Positions 10,274 to 21,600 are shown, numbered from the stretch's first letter. The stretch: DNA of 64,000 nucleotides from Merluccius polli (GCA_030340625.1 JAOPHQ010002853.1:281570-345569), one strand, 5' to 3'. Made by a program: numbers and translations. Notes: a model not told the origin generated them from the sequence alone.

Positions 10274-10663
10274 ATAGGGGGCAACTACTTTCACCGGCTT
10301 CCTCCATCTTCTGCACCACCTTTTTAAATAAATTGCCGTTTCTCGTTATCCCTTATCCGACGCCGGCGACAACAACAACAACAACAACACGACTATCGTC
10401 TCTTTCTACTTCCGGCTCACGGCCCCGGGAAGAGATCTCAAGCATGCGCAGAACGCAATCCAACGCATAGTCCAATTCGATTGGCTACATGCACGCTTAG
10501 CTCGACTATGAATTGCATTATCTAAGGGTCTTAATTCGACTATGAGTAACCCAATTCGATTCGAGTATAGCTCGACTAAGGTGTATACATGCATCTTAGT
10601 AATCCAATCATAGTTGGACTAAGCTAATAAGTCGACTTTCTTGAGTGTCATGTAAACGCACTG

Positions 10664-11367
10664 TGTTACCAATACCGTTGCTTTGTTGCAATATATGGAC
10701 TGTGAAGTATCAAAGTCAATAACTTATGGCACTGGTTTGACTCAATCACATCTTTGTTAAAAATAACAAAGATGTAGTTGCAGTAGATGCAGAAAAATCT
10801 TGGTGTACACATGGACCACACGTAAATGGCAACAGCAATGTGGGCTTATCTGCGATTGCCAAGTTGTTTTTTGGGTAGAAATGCTTGTCCGTTACTTGTG
10901 ACACATATAGTATTACAAGCAGGCATTTTAAGTACAAAAATAGAAAATGAATTTTGTCCATGGTGATGAGGTGCTGGCTGGTGAGCAACTTGTAGCCATC
11001 CAGTGCAGTGGCCAGACGTCCAGTCATGATGACAGCAGCACACCAAGATGGGGCAGGACATACGCACACACACACACAACACACTACACAGGATAAGTGT
11101 TCGTAACTCATGACGGAATGACGGCATGAAGGAATAGGTTTTAAAGTCAAGACAACAAACAAATCTCCAGATTATTGAGTCGGATGGCGATCGACTATAA
11201 CACATAATGGCACATGGGTTACTTCTATGTTATTTCATTTGTTAATTGGTTAGGTGAAACACTTAAATTAAATGACGACCCCAACGCTAGTGTTTTCCAT
11301 ACAGGCAAATACACTAATGCTTATCAAAATGGCAGCGGATCGGCAAACAGGGCTGCAGGCTTTCTTC
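10664..11367. other. Intronic stretch without a recognised gene
   Basis: Minus-strand frames of 138 and 119 codons overlap here (10746-11205) in different phases, with reading such as IMTGRLATALDGYKLL. I do not recognise a family, and a short (CA)n tract lies inside. It may be a decayed transposase fragment. No promoter, splice or RNA signal is convincing. Confidence 0.3.
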
Positions 11368-11756
11368 CAGGCTCGGACTGTCAATCTGTACAATCAGGCA
11401 AATGCCCGGTGGGCCGGTCCACATGTGGGCCTGTGGACTCCGAGATTTATTTATTTATTTATTTTTTTAATGCCAAAATGTTTATTTGACCAGCGCGGCC
11501 CATGCTGCGGCCCGTCATGTATAAATGCAGTTGCATCCATTTGGCTTGGGGGGGGGTGACAGGTCAATATTTTTGGCCTCTTCATGACAGTTTCAGTGTG
11601 TGTTACGATCGCGCGGGGTGGGGGGGTGGTGGTCGTCGGTCCAGTGGTGGGCCGGTCTGTGTGTGTTACGATCGCAGGGGGGGGGGGGGGGGGGGGGGGG
11701 GTCATCGGTCCAGGAGAAAATTGCCAGGGCCGAATTTTGTTCTCAGTCCGACCCTG
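11368..11756. mobile_element. Non-autonomous hAT element (389 bp)
   Basis: CTTTCTTC duplicates exactly on both sides (11360-11367 and 11757-11764). Ends are CAGGCTCGGACTG and the complement of CAGGGTCGGACTG. Inside are a T-rich run, two GTTACGATCGC segments each next to a poly-G tract (11600-11701), and no coding frame. Frames encoding poly-Gly or poly-Pro across the G tracts are artefacts. Confidence 0.92.
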
Positions 11757-11873
11757 CTTTCTTCACAAATGCAATTCTGAACTGCTGTCCTAACAGTAAT
11801 ACTATTACCCCCACAATGCTATTTTATACAGTCTATGCTTCAACCACGTCTGTAGGGAGATCGTGTCAAAGTA

Positions 11874-11934
11874 GGGCTGCCAATAACGATTTTTCTATCA
11901 ATTAATCTATCGATTAATCTAATGACTAATTCTT
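11874..11934. mobile_element. Truncated element end (TAGGGCTGCCAATAACGATT)
   Basis: TAGGGCTGCCAATAACGATT followed by repeated ATCGATTAATC motifs is typical of one terminus of a fish non-autonomous hAT family. The opposite end is not found; it abuts LINE coding sequence at about 11935. Confidence 0.45.
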
Positions 11935-12106
11935 CCAATTCTTGACTACTGTGATGTTGTTTACCAAAGTGCTTCAAAATCAGATCTTGTTCCACTTAAC
12001 ACAGTTTTTAACAGACTGCAGATTTGTCCTTGGATGCCCATTTCTCACTCATCACTGCACAATGTACGAATCACTCAAAAGGACATCCCTAAATGTAAGA
12101 AGACAT

Positions 12107-13193
12107 TAGTGTTGTTCCGATACCAACATTTTGACTTCGATACGATACCTGCCATAAATACCTCGATACTCGATACTGAACCGATACCACGGCGAAAATC
12201 TAAAAAATCTGGAAAAAAGATGAATAATGGTCCAGCTTGGTCTCACTATGGTTTAATTTTCAGCAGCTTGCTACTTTCCTGCTGTTTGAGCAAATTACTA
12301 CAGAGCAAGTATGAGCACAATCTCTTCTGTTAGCATATTGGCTTTTGCTTAACAAGCTACTTTTCTGTCCAATATCAACGTTTGAACAGTAAACACATTA
12401 ATGACTGACTTACACATTTAAAATACTATTTTCTTTTATTTTAAACAAAACAAATATGCCACTACATGGTATATGCCATTAGGGTATGGGTTCTACTGAG
12501 TGCATTCAGGTAGCCTATTATACCTAGAAATATTTAATAACAAAACGGCATATATGCCATGACATTACCAGAACTAATAGAATATTAAATAGCGTTTGCA
12601 AGTTATGCTTAAGTTAGGGTGACCAGACGTCCCGGTTTTACCGGGACAGTCCCGATTTTGAGTTGCGTGTCCCGAGTCCCGACAAAAGCCTGTCGGGACG
12701 CTAAAGTGTCCCGGTTTCCACCAACCGAAACGTTCCGCCAGCACCCCCCCCCCCACCACCGCTCAACAATCGCGCAACCGGGACGTTCCGCCAGCACCCC
12801 CCCCCCGCGCTCAACAATCGTGCAACCGAAATGTTCCGCCAGAAATGTTCGCTTCTCCCGTCCTTCTTGTTAACAAGCCGGGGACGGTCGGCAGGAGCTT
12901 CCGAGCTTGTCGCCATCTCTATCGTATTCGTTACTAAGCTCCCTCTCTCACTGCTGACCTGCTGTTTCGTGTGGCTGAGTGCACGAGCTGAGGAGGAAAG
13001 CAAGTTAGGCACGCCCACTAGCCCTGCGTGCATGGAGTGTGACCAGAGAATGACCGATTTGGCGCAGCTCGCTGCACAGACACAGAACGTTACTTTAAGA
13101 GAAGTATCGATACTAAAAAAAGAACGTATCGCATAGTTTTTTGCGTTAGGGTATCATGATACCTTTCAAGTATCGGTATACCGTCCAACACTA
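12107..13193. mobile_element. Non-autonomous hAT element (1087 bp)
   Basis: GAAGACAT lies exactly on both sides (12099-12106 and 13194-13201). Ends are TAGTGTTGTTCCGATACC and the complement of TAGTGTTGGACGGTATACC. Excision in silico rejoins the LINE frame around it. Internal sequence has GATACC-rich arms and a nested piece of another family at about 12615-12860. Confidence 0.93.
12615..12860. mobile_element. Nested GGTGACCAGACGTCCCGG-type element fragment
   Basis: It starts TAGGGTGACCAGACGTCCCG and contains inverted CCCGG/CCGGG segments around 12630-12712. Two copies of a unit follow: a CCGCCAGCA-poly-C stretch, then CTCAACAATCG and GCAACC. The matching right terminus is not found, so the fragment is truncated or its right end was altered. 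Confidence 0.5.
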
Positions 13194-13582
13194 GAAGACA
13201 TTGTCATTGGCTTCATCTTATTTTTAAAAGTATTCATTTGAATTATCCTCCCTATTTACAACAATATATTATACCCTTTACTTCACATTATCATGTTAGA
13301 CATTCTGTTCAACATTATTTTTCAGTTCCTCATATAAATAAAACAATTGGCAAAAGAGCTTTTCTATTCAAAGCCCCTTCTGACTGGAACAATTTACCTG
13401 TTAATATAAGATCAATCTCATCATTACATATGTTTAAACATGCCTTGTCTTCATACTTTGAATACAACACATGCGGTTGCAATTATCAAGTAAAATGTAA
13501 TGAACAAGAGTTTTCATACTCAACAATAACTTTATTCTTTTAACTTTAATTTTTTTTTATGATCAGTGTGATTTTTTAAAAT

Positions 13583-13702
13583 AATTTATATATATATATA
13601 TATATATACAATATATATATATTTTTTTCCACACCAGGTGTGTGTGTGTGTGTGTGAATAAGAGAGTGACAGAGACAGAGAGAGAGTGTGTGTGTGTGTG
13701 TG
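13583..13702. repeat. (TA)n and (TG)n/(GA)n microsatellites
   Basis: TA-rich tract at 13587-13622, then TG at about 13640-13658, GA at about 13664-13686 and TG at about 13687-13703. They mark the left edge of the duplicated array. Confidence 0.85.
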
Positions 13703-13741
13703 TATACTAGCTTAATTTGCGATATTTATACCACTACTAGC

Positions 13742-15301
13742 TTTATTTTTTCATCCAATACAGCAAGAAAGTGTCAGACACTCAATGCGTGAAGTCAAAA
13801 AACAGTTAGAGCCAGCTGATGGTTTAAAAAAAAACAAAAAAACAACCTCCGACGACCGGCAGGGAGAGGGAGAGAGAGAGTGCGTGTGTGTGTGTATGTG
13901 TGTGTGTAGCTTGATTTCCAATATTTATACCACTACTAGCTTTATTTTTTCACGAAATACAGCAAGAAAGTGTCGGACACCGTGCGTGAAGTAAAAAAAA
14001 ACTGGTTAGAGCCAGGCAACCAGATGACGGTTAAAAAAAGAAAAAGAAAAAAAAATCTCCGACAGGCAGAGACGCAACGCGAGTCGGCACCACGTCTGAA
14101 CGAACCCACGTTTACCAGAACTCTACTGGTTCATAAGTAAGTACCAACCTAAGTAATAACAAACCTGAAGCTGAAGAAACCCTAAACATTAACGGAAAAC
14201 GACCCGCGAACCTGAGTGACTGAGGGAGAGACAGAGAGCTGTTCTGTGTGTGAGTGATCAGAGCGGGACATAACAACACATCTGCATTGTGTAGGGGAGA
14301 GGCGCTGTAGCCTATCACAGAACGCTGACACAGTCAGCTACCCAATGAGGATTTTCATTCAATCCGAGCACAGATATTGACTCGTATTACTCGTATAATA
14401 CTCGTACTCGGCAAAAGTGCTTTATCCGTACCGGATACTCGTTTCAGCCGAGTATCCGGCTCAACTCTAATACTTATCATTTATATATAATGTTTACACT
14501 TCTGGTTGTAAAGAGTTGTTGTTTATTTTTTCATCCAATACAGCAAGAAAGTGTCAGACACTCAATGCGTGAAGTCAAAAAACAGTTAGAGCCAGCTGAT
14601 GGTTTAAAAAAAAACAAAAAAACAACCTCCGACGACCGGCAGGGAGAGGGAGAGAGAGAGTGCGTGTGTGTGTGTATGTGTGTGTGTAGCTTGATTTCCA
14701 ATATTTATACCACTACTAGCTTTATTTTTTCACGAAATACAGCAAGAAAGTGTCGGACACCGTGCGTGAAGTAAAAAAAAACTGGTTAGAGCCAGGCAAC
14801 CAGATGACGGTTAAAAAAAGAAAAAGAAAAAAAAATCTCCGACAGGCAGAGACGCAACGCGAGTCGGCACCACGTCTGAACGAACCCACGTTTACCAGAA
14901 CTCTACTGGTTCATAAGTAAGTACCAACCTAAGTAATAACAAACCTGAAGCTGAAGAAACCCTAAACATTAACGGAAAACGACCCGCGAACCTGAGTGAC
15001 TGAGGGAGAGACAGAGAGCTGTTCTGTGTGTGAGTGATCAGAGCGGGACATAACAACACATCTGCATTGTGTAGGGGAGAGGCGCTGTAGCCTATCACAG
15101 AACGCTGACACAGTCAGCTACCCAATGAGGATTTTCATTCAATCCGAGCACAGATATTGACTCGTATTACTCGTATAATACTCGTACTCGGCAAAAGTGC
15201 TTTATCCGTACCGGATACTCGTTTCAGCCGAGTATCCGGCTCAACTCTAATACTTATCATTTATATATAATGTTTACACTTCTGGTTGTAAAGAGTTGTT
15301 G
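13742..15301. repeat. Perfect 780-bp tandem duplication
   Basis: 13742-14521 and 14522-15301 are identical base for base by eye. Each unit contains a roughly 190-bp internal near-repeat around TTTATTTTTTCA and ACAGCAAGAAAGTGTC, the right end of the TAGGGATGAGCG-type element (compare 4526-5429), and about 50 bp of LINE 3' flank. Because LINE flank is included, this is a segmental duplication rather than two insertions. The paired 68-codon frames at 14112 and 14892 are copies of non-coding repeat. Confidence 0.95.
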
Positions 15302-15551
15302 TCGTTGTCATTGTTGTTGTGTTGTATGTTCATGTCTTTTGATGTTTTGTCTTGTTTGGTTAGTTTAGTATATTATTGTGGTCTGTCTATTTTGTCTCTT
15401 TGTTGTACAAATTGTGATTTATGTTGGACCCCCTCGAAAACGAGATGATACATCTCAAGGGGTTTATCCGAACAAATAAACTTTGAATGATCATCCAAAA
15501 ACGCATATAATGCATTCAGATGGATTTGCCTTTAACTGAGAGCAAGAGATA

Positions 15552-15860
15552 ATGAAAAACAAGAAAAACAAGCAGAAAAATGTGAGATTTGGTGGAGATT
15601 CAAAAGAACAGCGGAGAATGGCGGAAAGAAAACATAGTGTGGCATGGTGCTACTTTTCACCAGTCGATAACATTTCAGCAACATGCACTATTTGTGATAA
15701 GAAAGTTCCACACAGCAGCAACACTAACCTATTTAAACATTTAAAAACAACACGCTGAATGTCATAAGGAGGCAGAATAAAAACAGGAAGACGCATCATC
15801 CAAGTCTACTGCACCTTCTGTCTGACAAAAGTTGTTGCAGGAGAGTTTTCAGGGAGGCAG
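15552..15860 (+). pseudogene. hAT transposase BED zinc-finger exon fragment
   Basis: The frame at 15552-15758 encodes basic sequence, then SVAWCYFSPVDNISATCTIC, then NTNLFKHLKTT, which is a BED-type zinc finger (CxxC then H...H) of ZBED1-like hAT transposases. A frameshift near 15755 ends the frame; the continuation in another frame runs to about 15860. It is the N-terminal piece of the nested hAT gene. Confidence 0.75.
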
Positions 15861-15892
15861 AACATATCCACGTACGGTCAGGTAGCATCATT

Positions 15893-16136
15893 ATTAAGAT
15901 AAGACGTTATTAGTCCCACAGTGGGGACATGTGCATTGTTACAGCAGCAAAGGGGAAGTGCAATAACAAGCATCTGTAAAAAAAAAAAAAATTATATAGT
16001 TAATACCTCTGCCAAGGAAGTGGTGGAGGTTATGTTTTTGCCGTGTCTGTCTACCCTAAATTCCTAAACATCATCACAATGTCATTTTAAATGTTGTTGT
16101 TAAATGAGGGTAATCAGAATAAAAATAATTAATTCA
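15893..16136 (-). mobile_element. LINE/SINE 3' tail fragment
   Basis: Contains TTATTAGTCCCACAGTGGGG and TGCATTGTTACAGCAGCAAA, a sequence I recognise as a common 3' end of fish LINE copies, here reversed. A poly-A run follows. BEL/Pao inserted just to its right; similar TTTATTAATCCAGAAAGG sequence resumes at 27428. Confidence 0.45.
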
Positions 16137-16141
16137 AATAT

Positions 16142-16567
16142 TGTAGCGACAGCTTTCCTATAAAGGCCGCTAAGAGGCTTAGGTGGGCTCCATGCAGTTA
16201 CGCGTCGTTCAAGGAAGTCCGGTGATGAATATGGTTTTAGAATTTATTACGGAAGATCGAATAACAACTGATGAATGGAAAACATCTAGAGGGTAATGAC
16301 AATAAATAAATAAAAGATAAGGCGATGAAGATGACAACGTTAATGAGGGTTGACGGTTGTTTCGACGGTAAACAGAAAATATACTCAGGAGCGCCACTAA
16401 CCCCCTTTGTCTCTTACTCCTCTCCACCCATCCCAGTGCCCCGGTCTCTGGCTTAAACCACACCCATGTGTCAATTAAACGGAAGTGACATGAACCACAA
16501 ACCGTCTGAGTAACTTTTCAAAATAAACAATAAACAAACAGACCAAATATGCATTTTGGCCCCTACA
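16142..16567 (-). repeat. BEL/Pao 3' LTR
   Basis: 426 bp, TGTAGGGGCCAAAATGC...GCTGTCGCTACA on the minus strand. Compared with the 5' LTR it lacks a 6-bp CCTCAA segment near 16212 and shows a few base changes, for example in CTTACTCCTCTCC. Confidence 0.93.
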
Positions 16568-16768
16568 ATTCCGGCCCCTAATTATTATGTTTCAAATAAT
16601 AATTACAAATTTGACATAACAATCAACGTAGTATATAAATATATTTTCTTGATCTTCTTTCTTCATTATTTGTAATCCAATATACAGTACATTGTCCACA
16701 GAAAGAGTGATTAGTCAAAGTCAAGTGTTCAGGAACAAAGTCAAGGGGTCAAAGTCAGTTTGGGTCAG

Positions 16769-17815
16769 TCAATGATCCGCTGCCTCCAGTAGTAGGCAGA
16801 CTTTGTTGATGGGCCTGGTCAGAAATCCGGTCTTTGACTTGATCTGAAGCTGACGTACAAGTCCCTTTTTGTCCATAATGGCCTCTACAATCCTTCCAGT
16901 CAACCAGGAGTTGCGAGGTGCCGAATCATCTACAATGATGACGATGTCTCCTGGTGTGAAGTTGCGTCTTACGTTGGACCATTTCTGTCGTTCTTGTAGT
17001 TGGGGAAGATATTCCTTAATCCACCTTTTCCAAAATAAGTCAGACATATATTGAACTTGCCTCCACCTGCGGCGAGCATATAGGTCTTCCTTCTGAAACT
17101 GTCCTGGTGGCAGGGATGGCGTAGTTTTGAGAAGCAGAAGGTGATTTGGTGTGAGTGCTTCAAGGTCGTTGGGATCTGTAGAAGCCTTTGTGATTGGACG
17201 ACTAGCTTCGGCTTCACATAAGACTGTGTGGAGTCCCTCCTCATCCAGACTTTGCACATTTAGTGTTGAGTTGAGAACCTTCCACACTGATCTGATTGGT
17301 CTTGATTTCCTATTATCAGCGCTTCTAACTATAATTATGTGGCTCTTCTTAGCGTTATACTTTATGTCATGATCAAGGCCATACTGAGAGCACACCTTCA
17401 GCATCTGCTGCAGCCCAGCACTATATGGACAGAGCAGGACCAGGTCGTCTGCATACATAAGATGATTAACAATAGTGTTGCCCACAAGACAGCCAGTTTT
17501 TAACCTATTTAACTGATTTGATAATTCATCCATATAAACATTAAATAAAATAGGAGACAAAATTCCTCCTTGCCGCACTCCGTTACTAACACAGAATGGA
17601 GCAGATACAACATTGTCCCATTTAACCTGAAACGTTTGATGGGCATACCAAAACACTAAAATTCTCACTAAAGATTTAGGGACACCTCTATCTAGCAATT
17701 TTACAAACAATTTTTCATGATTAATTCTATCAAATGCCTTTGACGCATCAATAAAACATACCGTCTCGACTACTGCAACTCCCTCCTCACTGGCATCACC
17801 TCTCATTCCCTCCAT
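16769..17815 (-). pseudogene. Chimeric frame: LINE reverse transcriptase joined to BEL integrase C-terminus
   Basis: One 348-codon minus-strand frame. The first roughly 170 residues are LINE RT (FIDASKAFDRINHEKL, GVRQGGILSPILFNVYMDEL, and the catalytic HLMYADDLVLL box). From about position 17300 the protein becomes BEL/Pao integrase C-terminal sequence (IRSVWKVLNSTL, LTPNHLLLLK, DLFWKRWIKEYLPQLQ, FTPGDIVIIVDD). The join has no stop and probably arose when a deletion removed the LINE 3' end and the BEL integrase core. It is a composite of two dead elements, not a known gene. Upstream LINE coding sequence is cut off at 17761 by an L2 insertion. Confidence 0.85.
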
Positions 17816-18397
17816 AGACTACAACTGGTCCAGAACTCTGCTGCCCGCCTCCTTACCCACACCCGGTCCCGTGAACACATCACTCCCATTCTCCACTCTC
17901 TCCACTGGCTCCCCTCCCCATCAAACAGCGCATCACTTTCAAGATACTCCTCCTCACCTTTAAAGCCCTCCACCACCTAGCCCCCCCCTACCTGTCTGAC
18001 CTCCTCGTCCCCCACCGCCCCACCCGTGCCCTCCGATCCTCCTCCACTCTCTCCCTCACACTACCCAGATCTAAACTCAAATCCTTCGGCGACAGAGCCT
18101 TCTCCCGCACAGCACCCCGACTCTGGAACTCTCTCCCCCAACCTGTCCGCGACTCACCCTCACTCCTCACATTCAAATCCCGTCTGAAAACCTTCCTCTT
18201 CTCCCAAGCCTACGATCTCTCCTACCCATAACTGCTGTCCCCCCCCCCCCCCCCCCCCCCCCCGTATTCCACCCCATCCCCTTGCCCTTGTTGTCACCCC
18301 CCCCCCCCCCCCTTGTTTGTCTCTTCGCCCTCTTGTATGCGTCCTTGGGTCATTGAAAGGCGCAATAGAAATTCTATGTATTATTATTATTATTATT
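17761..18397 (+). mobile_element. L2-type LINE, 5'-truncated
   Basis: The + strand encodes SRLDYCNSLLTGI, then THTRSREHITPILHSLHWLP and TFKALHHLAPPYLSDLL, the C-terminal end of L2-type ORF2, and finishes with a (TTA)n tail. ACATA occurs on both sides (17756-17760, 18398-18402), consistent with a short target duplication. Two poly-C tracts lie in its 3' UTR at 18240-18262 and 18297-18312. Removing it restores the LINE RT frame across FLCFIDASKAFD. Confidence 0.85.
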
Positions 18398-20230
18398 ACA
18401 TAGGAATACAGATGAATTCAGGCTTGTGTACCTGAACACAATCTCTTTAAGAGCATAGATACACAGGTCAGTTCCATGCTTTCTTTTAAACCCAAACTGA
18501 TTGTCAGTAGTAAGGACATACATTTCTAGCTTTATTAACAGTATTCTCTCCAGTACTTTAGACAAGATACTGGCTAATGCAATAGGTCGATAATTGTCAA
18601 TACTGTTGAGCTTACCAGCCTTGTCTTTAAGCACAGGCACTAACATTACAGACATAATAGCATAGGACACCATGAACCAGACAACCATTAAAGCACATGG
18701 AAAGCAAAGGGCAGAGCTTATTGCTGGCATATTTTAGATGTTCTGCAGTAATGCAGTCCATACCGCAGGCTTTGTTGTTATCCAACATGTTAATGGCATC
18801 ATAGATATCTGCTGCCCTAACTATCATATCTGCTGAGAGATCAATATGTTCATGATTGATTCTAACTGGGTTACTTTTAACACAATTAAAAAGGTTACGG
18901 TAGTGCTCACGCCAAAGCTCAGCTATTTTTTCTGGGCTACTAACACCTTCAATGTCAGACGATAGGGGTGTTTTATTGTTATTCATTACTTTGACCTCTT
19001 TCCAGAAGTCAGTAAGGTTGTTGTTCTGTAGCTTTCTGGCAAGCGAGTCTGCTCTCATTGTGTTTTCATTTTTCTTAATAAATCGAAGTGCATACTTAAC
19101 TCTAGCATTTGTGCGTTTTTTCATATCTAGCAATACCCCATGTCTAGGCCTACCTGCCTCTGACCAGAGTCTAAAGGCCTCTCTTGCCTCAGCGTACTGC
19201 TCAGCTACAAACTCATTCCACCCAGGTCTGATGTTGGGTACCTTACATTTACTTTTACAAAAGGGTTCACTGGAAGCATTGAGACATTTCACAATACCAT
19301 CATACATGGCACAGAGTTTTTCAGCATGTTGCACGTCCTTACAATTCATATCTGAGCACATTAGGGCCTCTTGAGGCAGTGCAATATTATTTAAAAGACT
19401 GTCCGTTCGCAGTGAGTATCCAGCCACAACCTCTCTGCTCAGTTTTGACCAGTCCAGTTTACTTGAGGAAGCAGCATTATTATTTCTGGACAGCAGGGGG
19501 ACATTCTCAACATTTAACAGTGCAGCAATAGGTATGTGATCAGAGGTGGCAAGTTCATAACAAATTTCCACATTTACCAGTGAGGCATGAGCATCAGCTG
19601 TGGTCACAATATGGTCTAACCAAGATGTTGTGTGCCACGCTTCACTAACGTAGGTAAAACTTGTATCAGGCAACAGAGCTTTACTCTATAGAATTAATTT
19701 AGACTCATTACAAAACTGCTGCAGGTGTGCTGCAAATAAAGATTTGCTATCTGACATGTCAGCATTAAAATCACCCATGACATAGACACAAGATGAGCTG
19801 TTGTCCTCTATGAAGGACTGAATAAAAGCTAACCTGTTCAGAAATTCGTCCTCATGCTCATATGATTCATACGGTGTATAAACATTTAAAACAGTAAATT
19901 TCTTTCCATTATAATTACACTCTAGCCCTATGGCCCAGTCAACATTTAGACGTACCACCTTCACCAGTGAGTCATATTTGATGTTCCACAGTATAGCCAC
20001 ACCACCAGCTATCCTACCTCGAACCAGCCTCGTACTGAGGTCGGTAGTGGACTCTCCAGCCCCATGGAAGTTCATGTGTAGAGTGTTCAACTTATCCAGA
20101 TCTTGTTTCGCCAACCAGGTTTCTTGCAGGCACATTCGTCCAGCATTGTGTCCACAACCAAACGTCTTGATCTATCAGTAGCAGTATGTCCTACTCGCAA
20201 CCCGCGAGTGTTGTATGAAGCAACACGCAT
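18374..20230 (-). pseudogene. LINE ORF2: endonuclease and first RT half
   Basis: ORF2 starts at 20230 with MRVASYNTRGLRVG, a typical endonuclease beginning, and a frameshift soon after leads to the MCLQETWLAKQDLD frame at 20135. Motifs in order: QETW, YVMGDFNADM (about 19760), a single in-frame TAG at 19686-19688, then SDHIPIAALLN, a linker and, after another frameshift near 18660, PVLKDKAGKL and NYRPIALASILSKVLERIL of the RT. The RT then stops at the L2 insertion and resumes at 17760. The catalytic core is otherwise recognisable, so only a few lesions inactivate it. Confidence 0.85.
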
Positions 20231-20239
20231 TTAATGTGT

Positions 20240-21600
20240 TTAGTCGCTCCCTGCTGAGCAGCTGGCCTTCATCCCGTCCTCGCCCACAGATGCGACAGGC
20301 ACCCCAGCATCGTTACCGTGCAGCAGCCCCTCATCTTGAGAGCGAGGGGCATCCTCTGGACCAGGCGGGCCTCCGTCTGCTCCTCTAGGGCGACGAGGCT
20401 CATAGTAGCGTCGGACAAAAGACCCAGCGGGCCAAAGTTGCGGATCGTACAGCTCCGCCACATCATTACATTCAGCGGTGACACAGAAGGAGCTGAATCT
20501 ACTCTGTGTCGTCTCTATTTTTCTACATGTCACTTCCCGACCCAGCTTCGTTTTTAAGTACTCACTGAGAGTGTTGGCGTCCACGCTGAGATCAAACTTT
20601 GTAGCAAATACCTTTACCATCTTTGTTTTGACAGCCAGTATATTGCTAACCATACCAGTCCCGATTATGCCTGTTTTCTTTCTCACATGCCCCGCTGGAG
20701 TTATTACAGTGCGAGGTGTAGGGCGTCGATGGGCAGAGTTCTCAGATACCTGCTTCAGTCGTACCTGCTTCAGTCGGCGCCCATCCTTTACCACCATGCT
20801 CCATGGGGGGGTCTGCGTTCGTCCCAGGGCTGGATCTACAGGCTGGGCTGGTTGACTGCCATCGGTCCCGCCAGGCGTTAACCATCCATTAACCCCAGAG
20901 GGAGTGCAGGGGCCAGTATCAGGGCCCGGCGGCTTCTCCATCACAGTCGAGGAAAGACCTGTCGCGCTGGGCGCAGGGCCCGGTTGTATCTCCACAGCAG
21001 AGAGGCAGGCAGCCGGAAAAGTAGCGTCCGGGCCACAGTGCCCCTCCACGGCAGTCAGATGGCTGTCGAGTTTAGCAGAAACCTCCCACAATGTTTCACA
21101 GGCAGCTACCTGAGTTCCCATAGTTCTTTTTAGGTAGTCAATGTCAGCATTGATTTGCTGCATTTTCCCGAGGAGCGCAGACACATCGATGTGTTTAAAT
21201 GAGACGGGGGGGTAATTCATCCAGGAAGTGCGATACAAATCTTGGGATCTCTTCACCGCACTCATTAAGCACTTGCAGGCACATTTTGACATTGTTAATG
21301 TCCTACTTTTGACCCCTGTGGGAGATCCATCGTTTGTTATGTGGAAAGAGCTCTGACAAAACTGCCTTTGAGGACTCAATCCGCTCGGAGCTGAAACTGC
21401 TCGTTACTATCGACACAATATCATCGTGGCTTAGTGTTCGCATTTTGATCATAATAAAGTTCAGCAATTCATCCTCGACTATGACTCTACCGTCTTCAGT
21501 ATGGTAAATCTCCGGTTTAATTCGCGAAAACTCTCGTGTCAACTCTCCCACAGCGCGCCGTGCTGCTGCACCGGCCGCCATTGGAGCATTCACCTGACAG
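20240..21600 (-). pseudogene. LINE ORF1 (gag-like), frameshifted
   Basis: The first part (about 21600-21303) encodes MAAGAAARRAVGELTREFSR and a small helical region; a frameshift near 21330 moves to the 20240-21379 frame. The latter has a proline-rich middle and a C-terminal domain with VFATKFDLSVDANTLSEYL, RFSSFCVTAE and LWPAGSFVRRYYEPRR, as in the ORF1 proteins of several CR1/I-group LINEs. It ends 9 bp before ORF2. Role: presumed RNA binding and chaperone, by family analogy. Confidence 0.65.

Larger units (their letters stand above)
7947..10663. mobile_element. Composite 2.7-kb DNA element with CAGTRCGTTTACATG ends
   Basis: The left end CAGTACGTTTACATG and right end (complement of CAGTGCGTTTACATG) form matching inverted repeats. 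Near both ends are repeated motifs such as TTAGCTCGACTATG and CAATTCGATT. The interior holds a long hairpin (8181-8376) and two diverged copies of a roughly 600-bp unit containing CGCGGCGCAATGAATGAATA and CACCGGCTTCCTCC. Each unit is interrupted by a different hAT element (8737-9489 and 9879-10273). No transposase of its own is seen and I could not identify a target duplication, so the superfamily is open. Confidence 0.6.
11935..15490 (+). mobile_element. LINE 3' part, split by a hAT element and a repeat array
   Basis: Three segments read as one LINE on the + strand. 11935-12106 encodes LDYCDVVYQSA. 13194-13545 encodes NYPPYLQQYI, AFLFKAPSDWNNLPVNIRS and FKHALSSYF, the conserved C-terminal end of many LINE ORF2 proteins. 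15300-15490 looks like the 3' UTR, ending GAACAAATAAACTTTGAATG. The hAT element 12107-13193 splits the coding part, and the repeat array 13.6-15.3 kb splits the 3' UTR. ORF2 is 5'-truncated, so the copy is dead. Confidence 0.7.
17300..21597 (-). mobile_element. Non-LTR retrotransposon nested in BEL/Pao
   Basis: The 5' end lies near 21597 in the BEL integrase N-terminal coding region; ORF1 and ORF2 follow on the minus strand, spaced about 9 bp apart. ORF2 has an apurinic-type endonuclease then an RT. The 3' end is lost at the junction near 17300. An L2 copy is inserted at 17761-18397. The clade is uncertain (CR1/Rex1-like group). Few lesions in coding frames suggest it is fairly young. Confidence 0.85.

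Noticed and set aside
10746..11205. 138- and 119-codon minus-strand frames as a gene
   Set aside because: They overlap in different phases, cross a (CA)n tract and show no family pattern I recognise.
14112..15098. Two identical 68-codon minus-strand frames as duplicated genes
   Set aside because: They lie in the perfectly duplicated non-coding repeat unit and a third copy of that repeat at about 5100-5300 does not keep the frame.
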